DNA of 64,000 bases from Betaproteobacteria bacterium (GTDB lineage Bacteria; Pseudomonadota; Gammaproteobacteria; Burkholderiales; Rhodocyclaceae): assembly GCA_020621405.1 (NCBI GenBank), contig JAHRYN010000001.1, forward strand, positions 1 through 64,000. Reading direction: 5' to 3'. Below the pieces are notes generated by a model that was given only the letters and a program-made list of their open reading frames with translations, ran no database searches and was not told the origin of the DNA. This document shows, piece after piece, positions 50,491 to 59,869 of the stretch; position 1 is the stretch's first letter, and each line of letters opens with the position of its first letter. Made by a program: the position numbers and the translations under genes.

Positions 50491-50720
50491 CGTTTCCTAT
50501 CAGCGAATCCTGGATCCGGACTCGAAAGAGAACTCCGGCATCGATCAGCCGAGCGATCAGATTTCGTCGACCAGACCAAACGCCGGTTACGTCTGGGGAA
50601 TATTTTTCAACGGCGGGCGCGCTCAACCTGCCAGTGCGGGAATGATCTTCAAGGCTACGCGACACGTTTCCGGCTGATTAGCCGCTATCCTCCCCGGCTT
50701 CACGCTGGGGAGGTTTCCCG

Positions 50721-51491
50721 ATGTTTCGTCTGTTCATCCTCGCCATCGCGCTGGCTATCGCTTCCGGCCAGGCGCGCGCACAATTCCAAACACGTTTCCA
50801 GACTGACCCGCCGCCCGATCTGCAGCGCTGGGCCGACATGCTCCGCAAGTCAAACATGCCGAAGTCCACCGCGTTCCTGCTCAACCGAATCGCCGCCATT
50901 CCACGGCCGGTCATGGTGTCCTTCAAAAGCTGCGGACACGTCAATGCCCAATACGATCCGGGAAACGACGAACTGACCTTCTGTTACGAACTTTTCAGCG
51001 ACCTCGGCGAGCGGATCACCCAGAAGGCGCGAGAGGGCAGGGCCACGCCGGAACAGACCGCTGCAGCGCTCGGAGGTGCGATCTGGTTCATCCTGTACCA
51101 CGAAGTCGGACATGCGCTGTTCCACCAACTGAACGTTCCGCTGCTCGGACGCGAAGAAGATTCCGCCGACCAGCTGGCCGTCTGGCTCGCAATCCACAGA
51201 CCGCCGCCTGGACTGGACGACGGTGTGATCGGCGCGCTCTCATTCTTCGCCACCGGAAGCCCGCTCAGCTGGGACAGGCTCGGCGACGAGCATGCGCTTG
51301 ACCAACAGCGCCTGCAGAACGTCGCATGCTGGGCCTACGGCGCCGATCCAGTGCGCTTCGGATGGCTGCCGGCACTCGTGAATCTGCCGGAACACCGGCA
51401 AGGCCGCTGCGCGACGGAATGGAAGAAAATTGACGACGCGGTGCCGCGCCTGCTGGGTCGCGCGTTGAAGCAGCCGGCCGGCCGAACGTGA
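50721..51491 (+). CDS. DUF4344 putative metallopeptidase
   Basis: 256 aa with a signal peptide (FRLFILAIALAIASGQARAQ). The zinc-protease motif is HEVGHALFH near residue 130, followed by LGREEDSADQLA, which supplies the third ligand region. Six cysteines elsewhere suggest a periplasmic fold. GGGGAGG precedes the ATG. The physiological target is unknown. Confidence 0.88.
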   Translation: MFRLFILAIALAIASGQARAQFQTRFQTDPPPDLQRWADMLRKSNMPKSTAFLLNRIAAIPRPVMVSFKSCGHVNAQYDPGNDELTFCYELFSDLGERITQKAREGRATPEQTAAALGGAIWFILYHEVGHALFHQLNVPLLGREEDSADQLAVWLAIHRPPPGLDDGVIGALSFFATGSPLSWDRLGDEHALDQQRLQNVACWAYGADPVRFGWLPALVNLPEHRQGRCATEWKKIDDAVPRLLGRALKQPAGRT

Positions 51492-51612
51492 TGAAAGTTG
51501 AATGGTACTGATAGACCGCAAAGCAGAAGCCCGGTCGAACGTAATGGTCGCCAGGCTTCCGTCATTTCAGACAGCTATGCAACCGCCGCAATTTGCGGGT
51601 GTGCAGCCGCAG

Positions 51613-51688
51613 CAAATTGGAATAGATTCGGATGTAAAAAATAAACCTTAAAGCCATCCTGATAACCCATAAGGTATTCTCCAATTTG
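51613..51688. repeat. Nested inverted repeats
   Basis: CAAATTGGA (51613-51621) pairs with TCCAATTTG (51680-51688), and inside them ACCTTA (51645-51650) pairs with TAAGGT (51670-51675). Together they would give a long two-part stem with a 19-nt apical loop. Confidence 0.5.
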
Positions 51689-51698
51689 TAGTTTTTGT

Positions 51699-51726
51699 AC
51701 TTCTGAAAACAGTAATTTTCAGAAGT
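51699..51726. repeat. Perfect 11-bp inverted repeat
   Basis: ACTTCTGAAAA (51699-51709) and TTTTCAGAAGT (51716-51726) around CAGTAA. There is no T-tract on either side, so it is either an operator-like dyad or part of a larger structure. Confidence 0.6.
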
Positions 51727-51789
51727 AACGGTTTGGGACTCGTAAAACAGCCCGTATCCGGAAATCCGCGTACATCCGCTTTTGTTGCG

Positions 51790-51850
51790 GTATGGTCGCA
51801 CCTCTTTTGGTGGAAAACATCCGAACCCGGTGACGGTTCCGGTGCCATAC
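51790..51850 (+). promoter_or_regulatory. Candidate structured leader of the antiporter gene
   Basis: GTATGG and CACC (51790-51802, with a TCG bulge) pair with GGTG and CCATAC (51841-51850). An inner hairpin GAACC/GGTTC lies at 51823-51839. A further hairpin GCGGG/CCCGC follows at 51877-51892. The structure ends about 70 nt before the GTG start. It looks like a cis-regulatory RNA, but I cannot match it to a named class. Confidence 0.4.
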
Positions 51851-51918
51851 AACATCCCAAAAATCGATATCTGCCAGCGGGCGCGTACCCGCGCAGCCGA
51901 TACGACAAGGAGTACCCG

Positions 51919-53181
51919 GTGGAAACGCCGACCCTGATACAGATCATCGGCGCAGCCACGTTTCTGCTCGCCATCCTGCATACCTTCTCGACCCGGTTCT
52001 TCGAGCACCTTGCGCACATGCGGCCCGCGCATGCCGGACTGTGGCATCTGCTTGGCGAGGTCGAGGTCGTTTTCGGCTTCTGGGCCGTGATACTGGCGCT
52101 GGCGATGTTCGCGATCGAGGGCCAGTCGGTCACGACGCATTACATCGATTCGCGCAATTTCACCGAGCCGATGTTCGTGTTCGCCATCATGGTCATCGCA
52201 GGCACACGTCCGGTACTGCAGACCGCGATGACCGGCGTGAACCTGCTGTCACGGGCGCTCCCGCTGCGCGGCAGCACAGGCTTTCACTTCATCGTGCTGA
52301 CGCTGGTGCCGGTACTCGGATCCTTCATCACCGAACCCGCCGCAATGACACTTGCGGCGCTGATGCTGTCGGAACGGATTTTCTCGGCCGGCGTGTCGAC
52401 ACGACTGAAGTACGCAACGCTGGGCGTACTGTTCGTCAACATTTCAATCGGCGGTACGCTGACGCCGTTTGCCGCACCGCCGGTGCTGATGGTGGCCGGA
52501 AAATGGAACTGGGACATCGGCTTCATGATGGCGAACTTCGGCTGGAAGGCCGTCGTCGCAGTCACGGCGAACGCCCTGGTGGCGACCTTGCTGTTCCGTA
52601 AGGAGCTGGGTGGACTGGCACCGCTTCAAAAGGAAACCGATCGGCAAGCTGCGCCTCTGCCGCTGACGCTGGTGCACCTCGCGTTCCTGGTCGGAGTCGT
52701 GGTCTTCGCACATCACCCGGCGATCTTCATGGGTCTGTTCCTGTTTTTCCTCGGTGTGGCGCATGCCTATGAGCGCCACCAGGACAGGCTGATATTGAGG
52801 GAGGGGCTGCTGGTGGCCTTCTTCCTGGCCGGTCTGGTGGTTCTGGGTGGTCAGCAGCAATGGTGGCTGCAGCCGGTTCTGATGGCGATGAGCAGTGATC
52901 AGGTGTTTTTCGGGGCGATGGCGCTGACTGCGGTGACCGACAATGCGGCGCTGACTTATCTGGGTTCGCTGGTCGAAGGTCTGTCGGGCGACTTCAAGTA
53001 CGCGCTGGTGGCCGGTGCCGTCACCGGTGGCGGGTTGACCGTGATCGCCAATGCGCCCAATCCGGCCGGGATCGCCATCCTGCGCGGGCACTTCGATGAA
53101 GCGGCGGTCAATCCGCTGAAACTGCTGCTGGCCGCCCTGCCACCGACACTTGCAGCGATGCTGGCGTTCCGGCTGCTTTGA
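51919..53181 (+). CDS. Putative Na+/H+ antiporter
   Basis: 420-aa integral membrane protein with roughly ten to eleven hydrophobic segments. Conserved stretches LGSFITEPAAMTLAALML, TLTPFAAPPVLMVAGKWNWD and VTDNAALTYLGSLV fit the putative Na+/H+ antiporter family (Na_H_antiport_3 type). The GTG at 51919 has AAGGAG 6-7 nt upstream and gives the family N-terminus ETPTLIQIIGAATFLLAILH; the ORF extends upstream through the leader but without homology. Confidence 0.85.
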   Translation: METPTLIQIIGAATFLLAILHTFSTRFFEHLAHMRPAHAGLWHLLGEVEVVFGFWAVILALAMFAIEGQSVTTHYIDSRNFTEPMFVFAIMVIAGTRPVLQTAMTGVNLLSRALPLRGSTGFHFIVLTLVPVLGSFITEPAAMTLAALMLSERIFSAGVSTRLKYATLGVLFVNISIGGTLTPFAAPPVLMVAGKWNWDIGFMMANFGWKAVVAVTANALVATLLFRKELGGLAPLQKETDRQAAPLPLTLVHLAFLVGVVVFAHHPAIFMGLFLFFLGVAHAYERHQDRLILREGLLVAFFLAGLVVLGGQQQWWLQPVLMAMSSDQVFFGAMALTAVTDNAALTYLGSLVEGLSGDFKYALVAGAVTGGGLTVIANAPNPAGIAILRGHFDEAAVNPLKLLLAALPPTLAAMLAFRLL

Positions 53182-53246
53182 CCGATGGCGCCCCTGCGTC
53201 CGTTAACATCCCGGCATCCCGCCAGCCTCATGCGTCTCGACCCTCC

Positions 53247-54482
53247 ATGACAGTGCCCTCCTCCGTATCTGTACTGCCTATCCGTCCGCTCGACGAAATC
53301 GAGGTGCCGGAGGCGCTCGACGGGCGCGATGGCATCAACCGTGCCGATCCGGTGCGGCTGCAGATCGGCGCCCGCAACGACGTCGAGGCGATCCGCTGCT
53401 TCCTGGCCGAATACGACCGCTCGCCCGGCACGCACCGCATCTATGCGCGCGAGTGCGAACGGCTGATGCTGTGGTCGCTGATCGAGTGCGGCAAGCCGCT
53501 GTCCAGTCTGAATCGCCAGGATTTCGAAGGCTATCTGAACTTCCTGGCGGACCCACAGCCGGCGCAACTCTGGTGCGGCCGCAAGGTGCCGCGCGAGAAG
53601 GCGCACTGGCGACCGTTCGTCGGACCGTTGTCCGATGCGGCAGTGCTGACCGCCATTGCGGCGATCAATTCGTTGATGTCCTATCTGGTCGATGCCGGCT
53701 ATCTGGCGGGCAATCCGCTCGGCCTGATCCGTCAGCGCCGGCGCAAGCTGGCGAATGCGGCCAGCGGCCCGGCTCACGTGATCGCGCAGACCGAGGAAAT
53801 GCAGAAGATCGAGCGTTTTCTCGACGGCGAGATGTGGCAGGCGGTGACCCGGGCGATCGAGGCCATGCCACGCGACACGATCACGGCGCTCGACGAATAC
53901 GAGCGCGCGCGTTTCGTCGCCGCATTGCTGTACATGCTGGCGCCGCGTGCCGGCGAGCTGGAATCGCACCGGATGAACAGCTTCCGCGAGGAACGTGGTC
54001 GCTGGTGGTGGCACGTCGTCGGCAAGGGCGGCAAGCAGGCCAAGGTGCCGGTGGCCGACGACATGGTTCATGCGCTGGTGCGTTACCGCAAGCATCTGGG
54101 CCTGTCGGCCATGCCCAAGCGCACCGATCTGACGCCGCTGCTGGTATCGATCAAGGACCGCAGCCCGATCACCGCCCGCCGGCTGAACCAGATACTGAAG
54201 AAGATCTTCTACGCCGCAGCTGACCTGCTGCCGTCGGAATCGGAACACAAGCGGGAAAAACTGCGCGCCGCCTCGGCGCACTGGGGGCGCCATACCGGCA
54301 TCACCGCGAAGCTGGACAGCGGCATGAACGAACGCTTCGTGCAGAAGGACGCCCGTCACACCGACGCGCGCACCACGCAGCGCTACATCCACGAGGAAGA
54401 AGAGCGCTGGCACGACGAGGCGCAGAAGCAGCAACTGCCCTGGGCGACCGTGCCCGCTGCCAAGCCTGAGAAGCCGTCCTGA
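53247..54482 (+). CDS. Tyrosine recombinase / site-specific integrase
   Basis: 411 aa. An N-terminal SAM-like core-binding domain (about 50-165) precedes the catalytic domain. Candidate catalytic residues: Arg in LAPRAGELESHR, Lys in GKGGKQAK, the HxxR box HWGRHTG, the next His in KDARHTDARTT and the nucleophilic Tyr in TTQRYIHEE. All appear present. It is not beside a tRNA and no excisionase or phage genes are nearby. ATG at 53247 chosen; a TTG at 53178 is in frame but overlaps the antiporter stop. Confidence 0.88.
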   Translation: MTVPSSVSVLPIRPLDEIEVPEALDGRDGINRADPVRLQIGARNDVEAIRCFLAEYDRSPGTHRIYARECERLMLWSLIECGKPLSSLNRQDFEGYLNFLADPQPAQLWCGRKVPREKAHWRPFVGPLSDAAVLTAIAAINSLMSYLVDAGYLAGNPLGLIRQRRRKLANAASGPAHVIAQTEEMQKIERFLDGEMWQAVTRAIEAMPRDTITALDEYERARFVAALLYMLAPRAGELESHRMNSFREERGRWWWHVVGKGGKQAKVPVADDMVHALVRYRKHLGLSAMPKRTDLTPLLVSIKDRSPITARRLNQILKKIFYAAADLLPSESEHKREKLRAASAHWGRHTGITAKLDSGMNERFVQKDARHTDARTTQRYIHEEEERWHDEAQKQQLPWATVPAAKPEKPS

Positions 54483-54636
54483 GCCAAAGATAAATATTTT
54501 CTGAAACGGTGTAAGCAAGCCGGGTATGCACGGGTCTTGTGTCGGGAGAGCGCGCTGCGCAGGTGAAAGGCCGGCGGCGGCTGTTCTCGACCATTCGATT
54601 TCGGGCACCCAGCCCACACCACTCAGGAGAATTTTC

Positions 54637-54927
54637 ATGTCCAAGCTCAATTTCGGTGCATCCATCGCCGCCGCAGCCGCTGCTCTTGCCCTTTCCGGTG
54701 CCGCGTTCGCAGGCGACATGCCGGCCGGCAGCAAGGGGGCTTCGGTCGGTGCCAGTGACATGGTGCATTGCTACGGCGTCAATTCCTGCAAGGGCTCTTC
54801 CGACTGCGCAACCACCGAGCACAGCTGCAAGGGCCAGAACGCCTGCAAGGGCCACGGTTTCAAGGCCTCGGCGGCCAAGGACTGTCTGAGCAAGGGCGGC
54901 ACCATCGGCGACATCGGTACCAAGTGA
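54637..54927 (+). CDS. Bufferin-type metallophore precursor (BufA2-like)
   Basis: 96 aa. A Sec signal peptide (residues 1-25, cleavage likely after AFA) is followed by a small Cys-rich mature part with six cysteines: C45, C51, C57, C64, C70 and C83. The core has repeated CKG motifs ([23 protein letters not shown]). It is directly followed by DUF692 and DUF2063 genes, the arrangement known for bufferins, copper-binding RiPPs whose cysteines are modified by the DUF692 enzyme. AGGAGA precedes the ATG. Family call is good; the metal here is not shown. Confidence 0.88.
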   Translation: MSKLNFGASIAAAAAALALSGAAFAGDMPAGSKGASVGASDMVHCYGVNSCKGSSDCATTEHSCKGQNACKGHGFKASAAKDCLSKGGTIGDIGTK

Positions 54928-54935
54928 GCATCCGT

Positions 54936-54959
54936 CGCCGGAAGTCCTTGCTTCCGGCG
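54936..54959 (+). promoter_or_regulatory. Intercistronic hairpin between bufferin precursor and DUF692 genes
   Basis: A perfect 9-bp stem CGCCGGAAG / CTTCCGGCG with loop TCCTTG, 8 nt after the precursor stop and about 95 nt before the next start. No T-tract follows. It likely stabilises or partly terminates the precursor message, giving more precursor than enzyme. Confidence 0.6.
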
Positions 54960-55054
54960 TCCTGCACTTCGGTGGCGCTCCGGGTCTGCCGCAGAGCCAC
55001 CGATCACCGCTGGCCTTGCCGGGTGCCGGACGGCGCCCATCATGGAATCACGCA

Positions 55055-55903
55055 ATGAGCCGACTGACCCATTCTTCCCCCGGCTTCGGCCTCGGGCTGC
55101 GTCCGGTCCATTACGACGCCCTGCTGGCCGAGCGGGCGCCGCTGGACTGGCTGGAAATCATCTCCGAAAACTTCATGGTCGATGGCGGCAAGCCGATGCT
55201 GATGCTGGATCGCCTGCGTGCCGACTATCCGATGGCGATGCACGGCGTCGGGCTGTCCATCGGCTCGGATCAGGCGCTCGACGCCGACTACCTGAGGCAA
55301 TTGAAGAAACTGGCTGATCGCGTCGACCCGTTGTGGATTTCCGACCATCTCTGCTGGACCGGCGTCAGCGGCCGGAATTCGCACGACCTGCTGCCATTGC
55401 CCTACACCGGGGAGTGTGCCCGTCTGCTCGTGCGCAAGATCGGTCAGGTGCAGAACGAACTGGGACGCCGGCTGGTGCTCGAGAACGTGTCCAGCTATCT
55501 GGCCTATGAGGTGTCCGAGACGACCGAGTGGGATTTTGTACGCCATGTGGCCGACGAATCCGACTGCCTGCTGCTGGTGGATGTGAACAACATCTACGTC
55601 AGCAGCGTCAATCACGGTTTCGATCCGGTCGCCTACCTGCGCGCACTGCCGCCCGCCCGCGTGCAGCAGATACATCTGGCCGGGCACTCGACCCATGACG
55701 ACCATCTGGTCGATACGCACGACCATCCGGTGTGCGAAGAAGTCTGGGCGCTGTACGACATTGCCTGCGCGATGTTCGGCGAGGTCGCAACCATGATTGA
55801 GCGCGACGACCATATTCCGGCGCTGCCGGAACTGCTGAACGAGCTCGACCGCGCGCGCCGCATCGCAGTTCGCGCCGGGCAAGCGGAAAGGGCCGTCGCA
55901 TGA
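55055..55903 (+). CDS. DUF692 multinuclear non-heme iron oxidase (BufB-like)
   Basis: 282-aa TIM-barrel MNIO enzyme. Expected metal-ligand regions are visible: [52 protein letters not shown] and [12 protein letters not shown]. Members such as MbnB and BufB oxidise cysteine to heterocycles in RiPP precursors. Here the substrate is most likely the Cys-rich protein just upstream. It overlaps the next gene by 4 nt. The ribosome-binding site is weak. Confidence 0.93.
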   Translation: MSRLTHSSPGFGLGLRPVHYDALLAERAPLDWLEIISENFMVDGGKPMLMLDRLRADYPMAMHGVGLSIGSDQALDADYLRQLKKLADRVDPLWISDHLCWTGVSGRNSHDLLPLPYTGECARLLVRKIGQVQNELGRRLVLENVSSYLAYEVSETTEWDFVRHVADESDCLLLVDVNNIYVSSVNHGFDPVAYLRALPPARVQQIHLAGHSTHDDHLVDTHDHPVCEEVWALYDIACAMFGEVATMIERDDHIPALPELLNELDRARRIAVRAGQAERAVA

Positions 55904-56667
55904 GCGCCCTCGGCCAGTTGCAGCAGCAGTTCATCGATTATCTGCACGACCGCCCGAACGCGCTGCTCGGTGCGCTGGCGGACACGGGCGGCCTGGCGCG
56001 CATCGATCGCGCCAACATCTATTTCAATGCCTACCGCGTTCGTCTGCTCGACGCGCTGAAGGACAGCTTCGACAAGACCTGGGCCTGGCTCGGCAACGAG
56101 GGATTCGAGGCGGCCGGGCTGGGCTATATCGCGGACCATCCGCCATCGCAGTTCAGCTTGCGCGCCTTCGGTGACGGCTTCGCCGACTGGCTGGCTGTGG
56201 CGCGACCGGATGACCCGGAGCTCGCCGAGCTTGCGCGGCTCGACTGGGCCATGCGCAACGCTTTCGATGGCGCCGACGCTACGCCGCTGACCGCCGACAT
56301 GCTGACCGGATTCACCGAACAGGACTGGGCTGATGTGGTTTTCCGCCCGCATCCGACAGCGCAGCTGCTGTCGGTGGCACTCAATACCGTCGACCTGTGG
56401 CATGCGATGGACAGCGGTCAGTCGCCGCCCGGCGTCCGGCGCATGGAACACGCCGGCTGGCTGCTGGTGTGGCGCAAGGGGCTGCAGCCGCATTTCCGCT
56501 CGCTCGGTGACGCCGAGGCGCAGCTGCTGTTCGCCATGCAGCGCGGCGAAGGCTTTGCCGCCAGTTGCGGGCAACTGGCGCAAGGCATGGCGGACGACGC
56601 CGACGTGCAGTCCCTGATCGGCCGCCTTCTGGCGCGCTGGCTCGACGATGGCGTGCTGTACGCCTGA
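55900..56667 (+). CDS. DUF2063 partner protein (BufC-like)
   Basis: 255 aa. The N-terminal DUF2063 domain ([16 protein letters not shown], then [19 protein letters not shown]) is followed by a C-terminal region resembling HvfC/MbnC-type proteins ([20 protein letters not shown]). Such partners bind the precursor and are needed for modification by the DUF692 enzyme. Translationally coupled by ATGA. No DoxX-like (BufD) gene or dedicated sigma factor follows. Confidence 0.9.
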   Translation: MSALGQLQQQFIDYLHDRPNALLGALADTGGLARIDRANIYFNAYRVRLLDALKDSFDKTWAWLGNEGFEAAGLGYIADHPPSQFSLRAFGDGFADWLAVARPDDPELAELARLDWAMRNAFDGADATPLTADMLTGFTEQDWADVVFRPHPTAQLLSVALNTVDLWHAMDSGQSPPGVRRMEHAGWLLVWRKGLQPHFRSLGDAEAQLLFAMQRGEGFAASCGQLAQGMADDADVQSLIGRLLARWLDDGVLYA

Positions 56668-56714
56668 GTGATCACAAGCGTGGCAGGAGCGGTTTTGCCC
56701 GGGACGCGGTTTTT

Positions 56715-56804
56715 GCAGGAACGAGCACTGCTCGCGATGCGGTCGTGGATCATCGACCAGCGCAGATTCGATGTGGGGAATCGCGAGCATGGCTCGCTCC
56801 TACA
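56715..56804. repeat. 90-nt REP/BIME-like unit 1
   Basis: Ends in REP-type heads in inverted orientation (GCAGGAACGAGC at the left; GCTCGCTCCTACA at the right) around a conserved middle containing CGTGGATC and CGACCAGCG. Ungapped alignment with unit 3 (58072-58161) shows 72 of 90 identical positions by my count. It lies in the gap after the bufferin operon. Confidence 0.8.
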
Positions 56805-56850
56805 GAGGGGCATTACCGATTTCTACGGGTATGGCGTGGCTGCGCCCTTT

Positions 56851-56875
56851 GTAGGAGCGAGCCATGCTCGCGATC
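56851..56875. repeat. REP-like half unit
   Basis: GTAGGAGCGAGCCATGCTCG and the following bases are the inverse of the right end of unit 1 (GAGCATGGCTCGCTCCTAC), so the pair 56783-56803 and 56851-56871 can form a long hairpin. It lies just downstream of the nitronate monooxygenase stop. Confidence 0.75.
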
Positions 56876-56882
56876 CTGCCCG

Positions 56883-57923
<1,041 letters not shown>

Positions 57924-57981
57924 TCAGTCGGGACGCCGAACCGGGATGATGCCTGCGATCCGTGCCGGCGAATACTCGACC

Positions 57982-58050
57982 GATCAGGTCGTGGATCGTC
58001 GATCGGCGCGGATTCGGTGTTGGGAATCGCGAGCATGGCCCGCTCCTACA
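57982..58050. repeat. REP/BIME-like unit 2 (left-truncated)
   Basis: 69 nt that align with the last 69 nt of unit 1, sharing GTCGTGGATC, GATTCG and the right end GAATCGCGAGCATGG plus CGCTCCTACA. The left REP head is missing. Confidence 0.75.
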
Positions 58051-58071
58051 GTGAAGCATGACGCTGTTTTC

Positions 58072-58161
58072 GTAGGAGCGACCCATGGTCGCGATGCGGC
58101 CGTGGATCGTCGACCAGCGTCGATTCGGCGTGAGGAATCGAGAGCAGTGCCCGCGCCTACA
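58072..58161. repeat. 90-nt REP/BIME-like unit 3
   Basis: Full-length copy beginning GTAGGAGCGACC and ending CGCGCCTACA, 80% identical to unit 1 without gaps by my count, 21 nt after unit 2. Its last bases contain the stop codon of the ETF-ubiquinone oxidoreductase gene (TAG, read on the minus strand at 58157-58159). Confidence 0.8.
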
Positions 58162-59800
58162 TGCCGTTGTAGATCGGGCCTTCGCCGCCCTGCGGCGTCA
58201 CCCAGTCGATGTTCTGCGTCGGATCCTTGATGTCGCAGGTCTTGCAGTGCACGCAGTTCTGCGCGTTGATCTGCAGTCGCGGCCCGTCCTGCTCGCGCAC
58301 GATTTCGTAGACGCCAGCCGGGCAATAGCGCTGCTCCGGTGCGTCGTAGGCGGCGAGGTTGACCGTGATCGGCACGCCGGCGTCCTTCAACGTCAGATGG
58401 CAGGGCTGGTCTTCCTCGTGATTCGTGCTCGACAGGAAGACCGACGAAAGGCGATCGAAGGTGAGCACGCCATCGGGCTTCGGATACTCGATCGGCTCGC
58501 AGGTGGCGGCCGGTGCAAGTGCCGTGTGATCGGCATCGTTGCGCAGCGTCCATGGCACATTGCCCTTGAACAGCAGCTGTTCGGCGCCGTACAGGAAGGA
58601 GCCCAGCCACAGCCCCTTCTTCAGGTAGGGCTTGAAATTGCGCGTGCGGTGCAGTTCCTCGCGCAGCCAGCTGATGCGGAAAGCGGCCGGATAGTCGTCC
58701 AGCGCGTCCTGCGCACGTCCGGCCAGGATGGCGTCGACCGCTGCGTCGGCCGCCAGCATGCCGCTCTTGATGGCCGCATGGCTGCCCTTGATGCGGGCCG
58801 CGTTGAGAAAGCCGGCGTCGTCGCCGATCAGCGCACCGCCGGGAAACACCAGTGCCGGCAGGCTTTGCAGGCCGCCGGCGGTGATCGCGCGGGCGCCGTA
58901 GGACAGCCGCTTGCCGCCCTCGATGTGTGTACGGATGACCGGATGCGTCTTGTAGCGCTGGAATTCCTCGAACGGCGACAGGTAGGGATTGCTGTAGTTG
59001 AGCCCGACTACATGGCCGATCGCGACCAGATTTCCGGCCAGGTGGTAGATGAAGCCGCCGCCGTAGGTGGCGCTGTCCATCGGCCAGCCTGCGGTATGCA
59101 CGACCAGTCCGGGCCGGCTCTGCGCCGCCGGCACTTCCCACAGCTCCTTGATGCCCAGGCCGTAGGCCTGAGGATCGACGCCTTCGCGCAGGTTGTAGCG
59201 CTGCTCGAGTGCCTTGCCGAGATGGCCCCGGCAGCCTTCGCCGAACAGCGTGTATTTCGCGCGCAGTTCCATGCCCGGCTGATAGGCACTGCCCGGCGTG
59301 CCGTCGCGCTGCACGCCCATGTCGCCGGTGATGACGCCGGCCACCCGGTCGCCGTCGAACAACACGCTGCGGCCGGCGAATCCGGGATAGACCTCCACGC
59401 CCAGCGCTTCGGCCTGTTCGCCCAGCCACTTCACGACGTGACCGAGGCGGACGATGTAATTGCCGTCGTTGTGGAAGCTCTGCGGCAGCAGTGCGTGAGG
59501 GACGGCATGGGCGCCGGTTTCCGACAGGAACAGCACCTGATCCTGCGTGACCGGCGTGTCGAGCGGTGCGCCCTGCTCCTTCCAGTCAGGCAGCAGTTCA
59601 GTCAGAGCACGCGGGTCCATCACCGCGCCGGACAGGATGTGCGCACCGATTTCTGCGGCCTTTTCGATCACGCATACCGAAAGTTCGGAACCTTTGGCCA
59701 GCGCCTGCTGTTTCGCGCGGATCGCTGCTGCGAGTCCGGCCGGACCGGCGCCGACGACCAGCAGGTCGAATTCCATGGATTCGCGTTCAACTTCGGTCAT
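58157..59800 (-). CDS. Electron transfer flavoprotein-ubiquinone oxidoreductase
   Basis: 547 aa. Passes electrons from ETF (fatty-acid, amino-acid or dimethylglycine oxidation) to ubiquinone at the inner membrane. N-terminal FAD motif LLVVGAGPAGLAAAIRAK; ubiquinone/membrane region around LSPFEEFQRYKTHP; C-terminal 4Fe-4S cysteines in RYCPAGVYE and QNCVHCKTCDIKDP. Length is normal. Its stop codon falls in a REP-like repeat, but the family C-terminus is intact. Confidence 0.96.
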   Translation of the reverse strand: MTEVERESMEFDLLVVGAGPAGLAAAIRAKQQALAKGSELSVCVIEKAAEIGAHILSGAVMDPRALTELLPDWKEQGAPLDTPVTQDQVLFLSETGAHAVPHALLPQSFHNDGNYIVRLGHVVKWLGEQAEALGVEVYPGFAGRSVLFDGDRVAGVITGDMGVQRDGTPGSAYQPGMELRAKYTLFGEGCRGHLGKALEQRYNLREGVDPQAYGLGIKELWEVPAAQSRPGLVVHTAGWPMDSATYGGGFIYHLAGNLVAIGHVVGLNYSNPYLSPFEEFQRYKTHPVIRTHIEGGKRLSYGARAITAGGLQSLPALVFPGGALIGDDAGFLNAARIKGSHAAIKSGMLAADAAVDAILAGRAQDALDDYPAAFRISWLREELHRTRNFKPYLKKGLWLGSFLYGAEQLLFKGNVPWTLRNDADHTALAPAATCEPIEYPKPDGVLTFDRLSSVFLSSTNHEEDQPCHLTLKDAGVPITVNLAAYDAPEQRYCPAGVYEIVREQDGPRLQINAQNCVHCKTCDIKDPTQNIDWVTPQGGEGPIYNGM

Positions 59801-59869
59801 GTCTGTTCTTTCTGCCTGGGGGGCCGATGTGGTCCGCTGGGGTTCGTGTGGGGCGGCGGGATGCCGGGC

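Larger units (their letters stand above)
51492..51918. other. AT-rich structured intergenic region
   Basis: About 430 nt between the metallopeptidase and antiporter genes. Bases 51621-51730 are only about 31% GC by count, unlike the surroundings. It contains a perfect 11-bp inverted repeat (51699-51726), a nested pair of arms (51613-51688) and a further folded segment next to the antiporter gene (51790-51892). No ORF with a good start is seen. Confidence 0.6.

Noticed and set aside
53181-54482. Prophage or genomic island around the recombinase
   Set aside because: No phage structural, repressor or mobilisation genes and no direct repeats were seen; neighbours look chromosomal.
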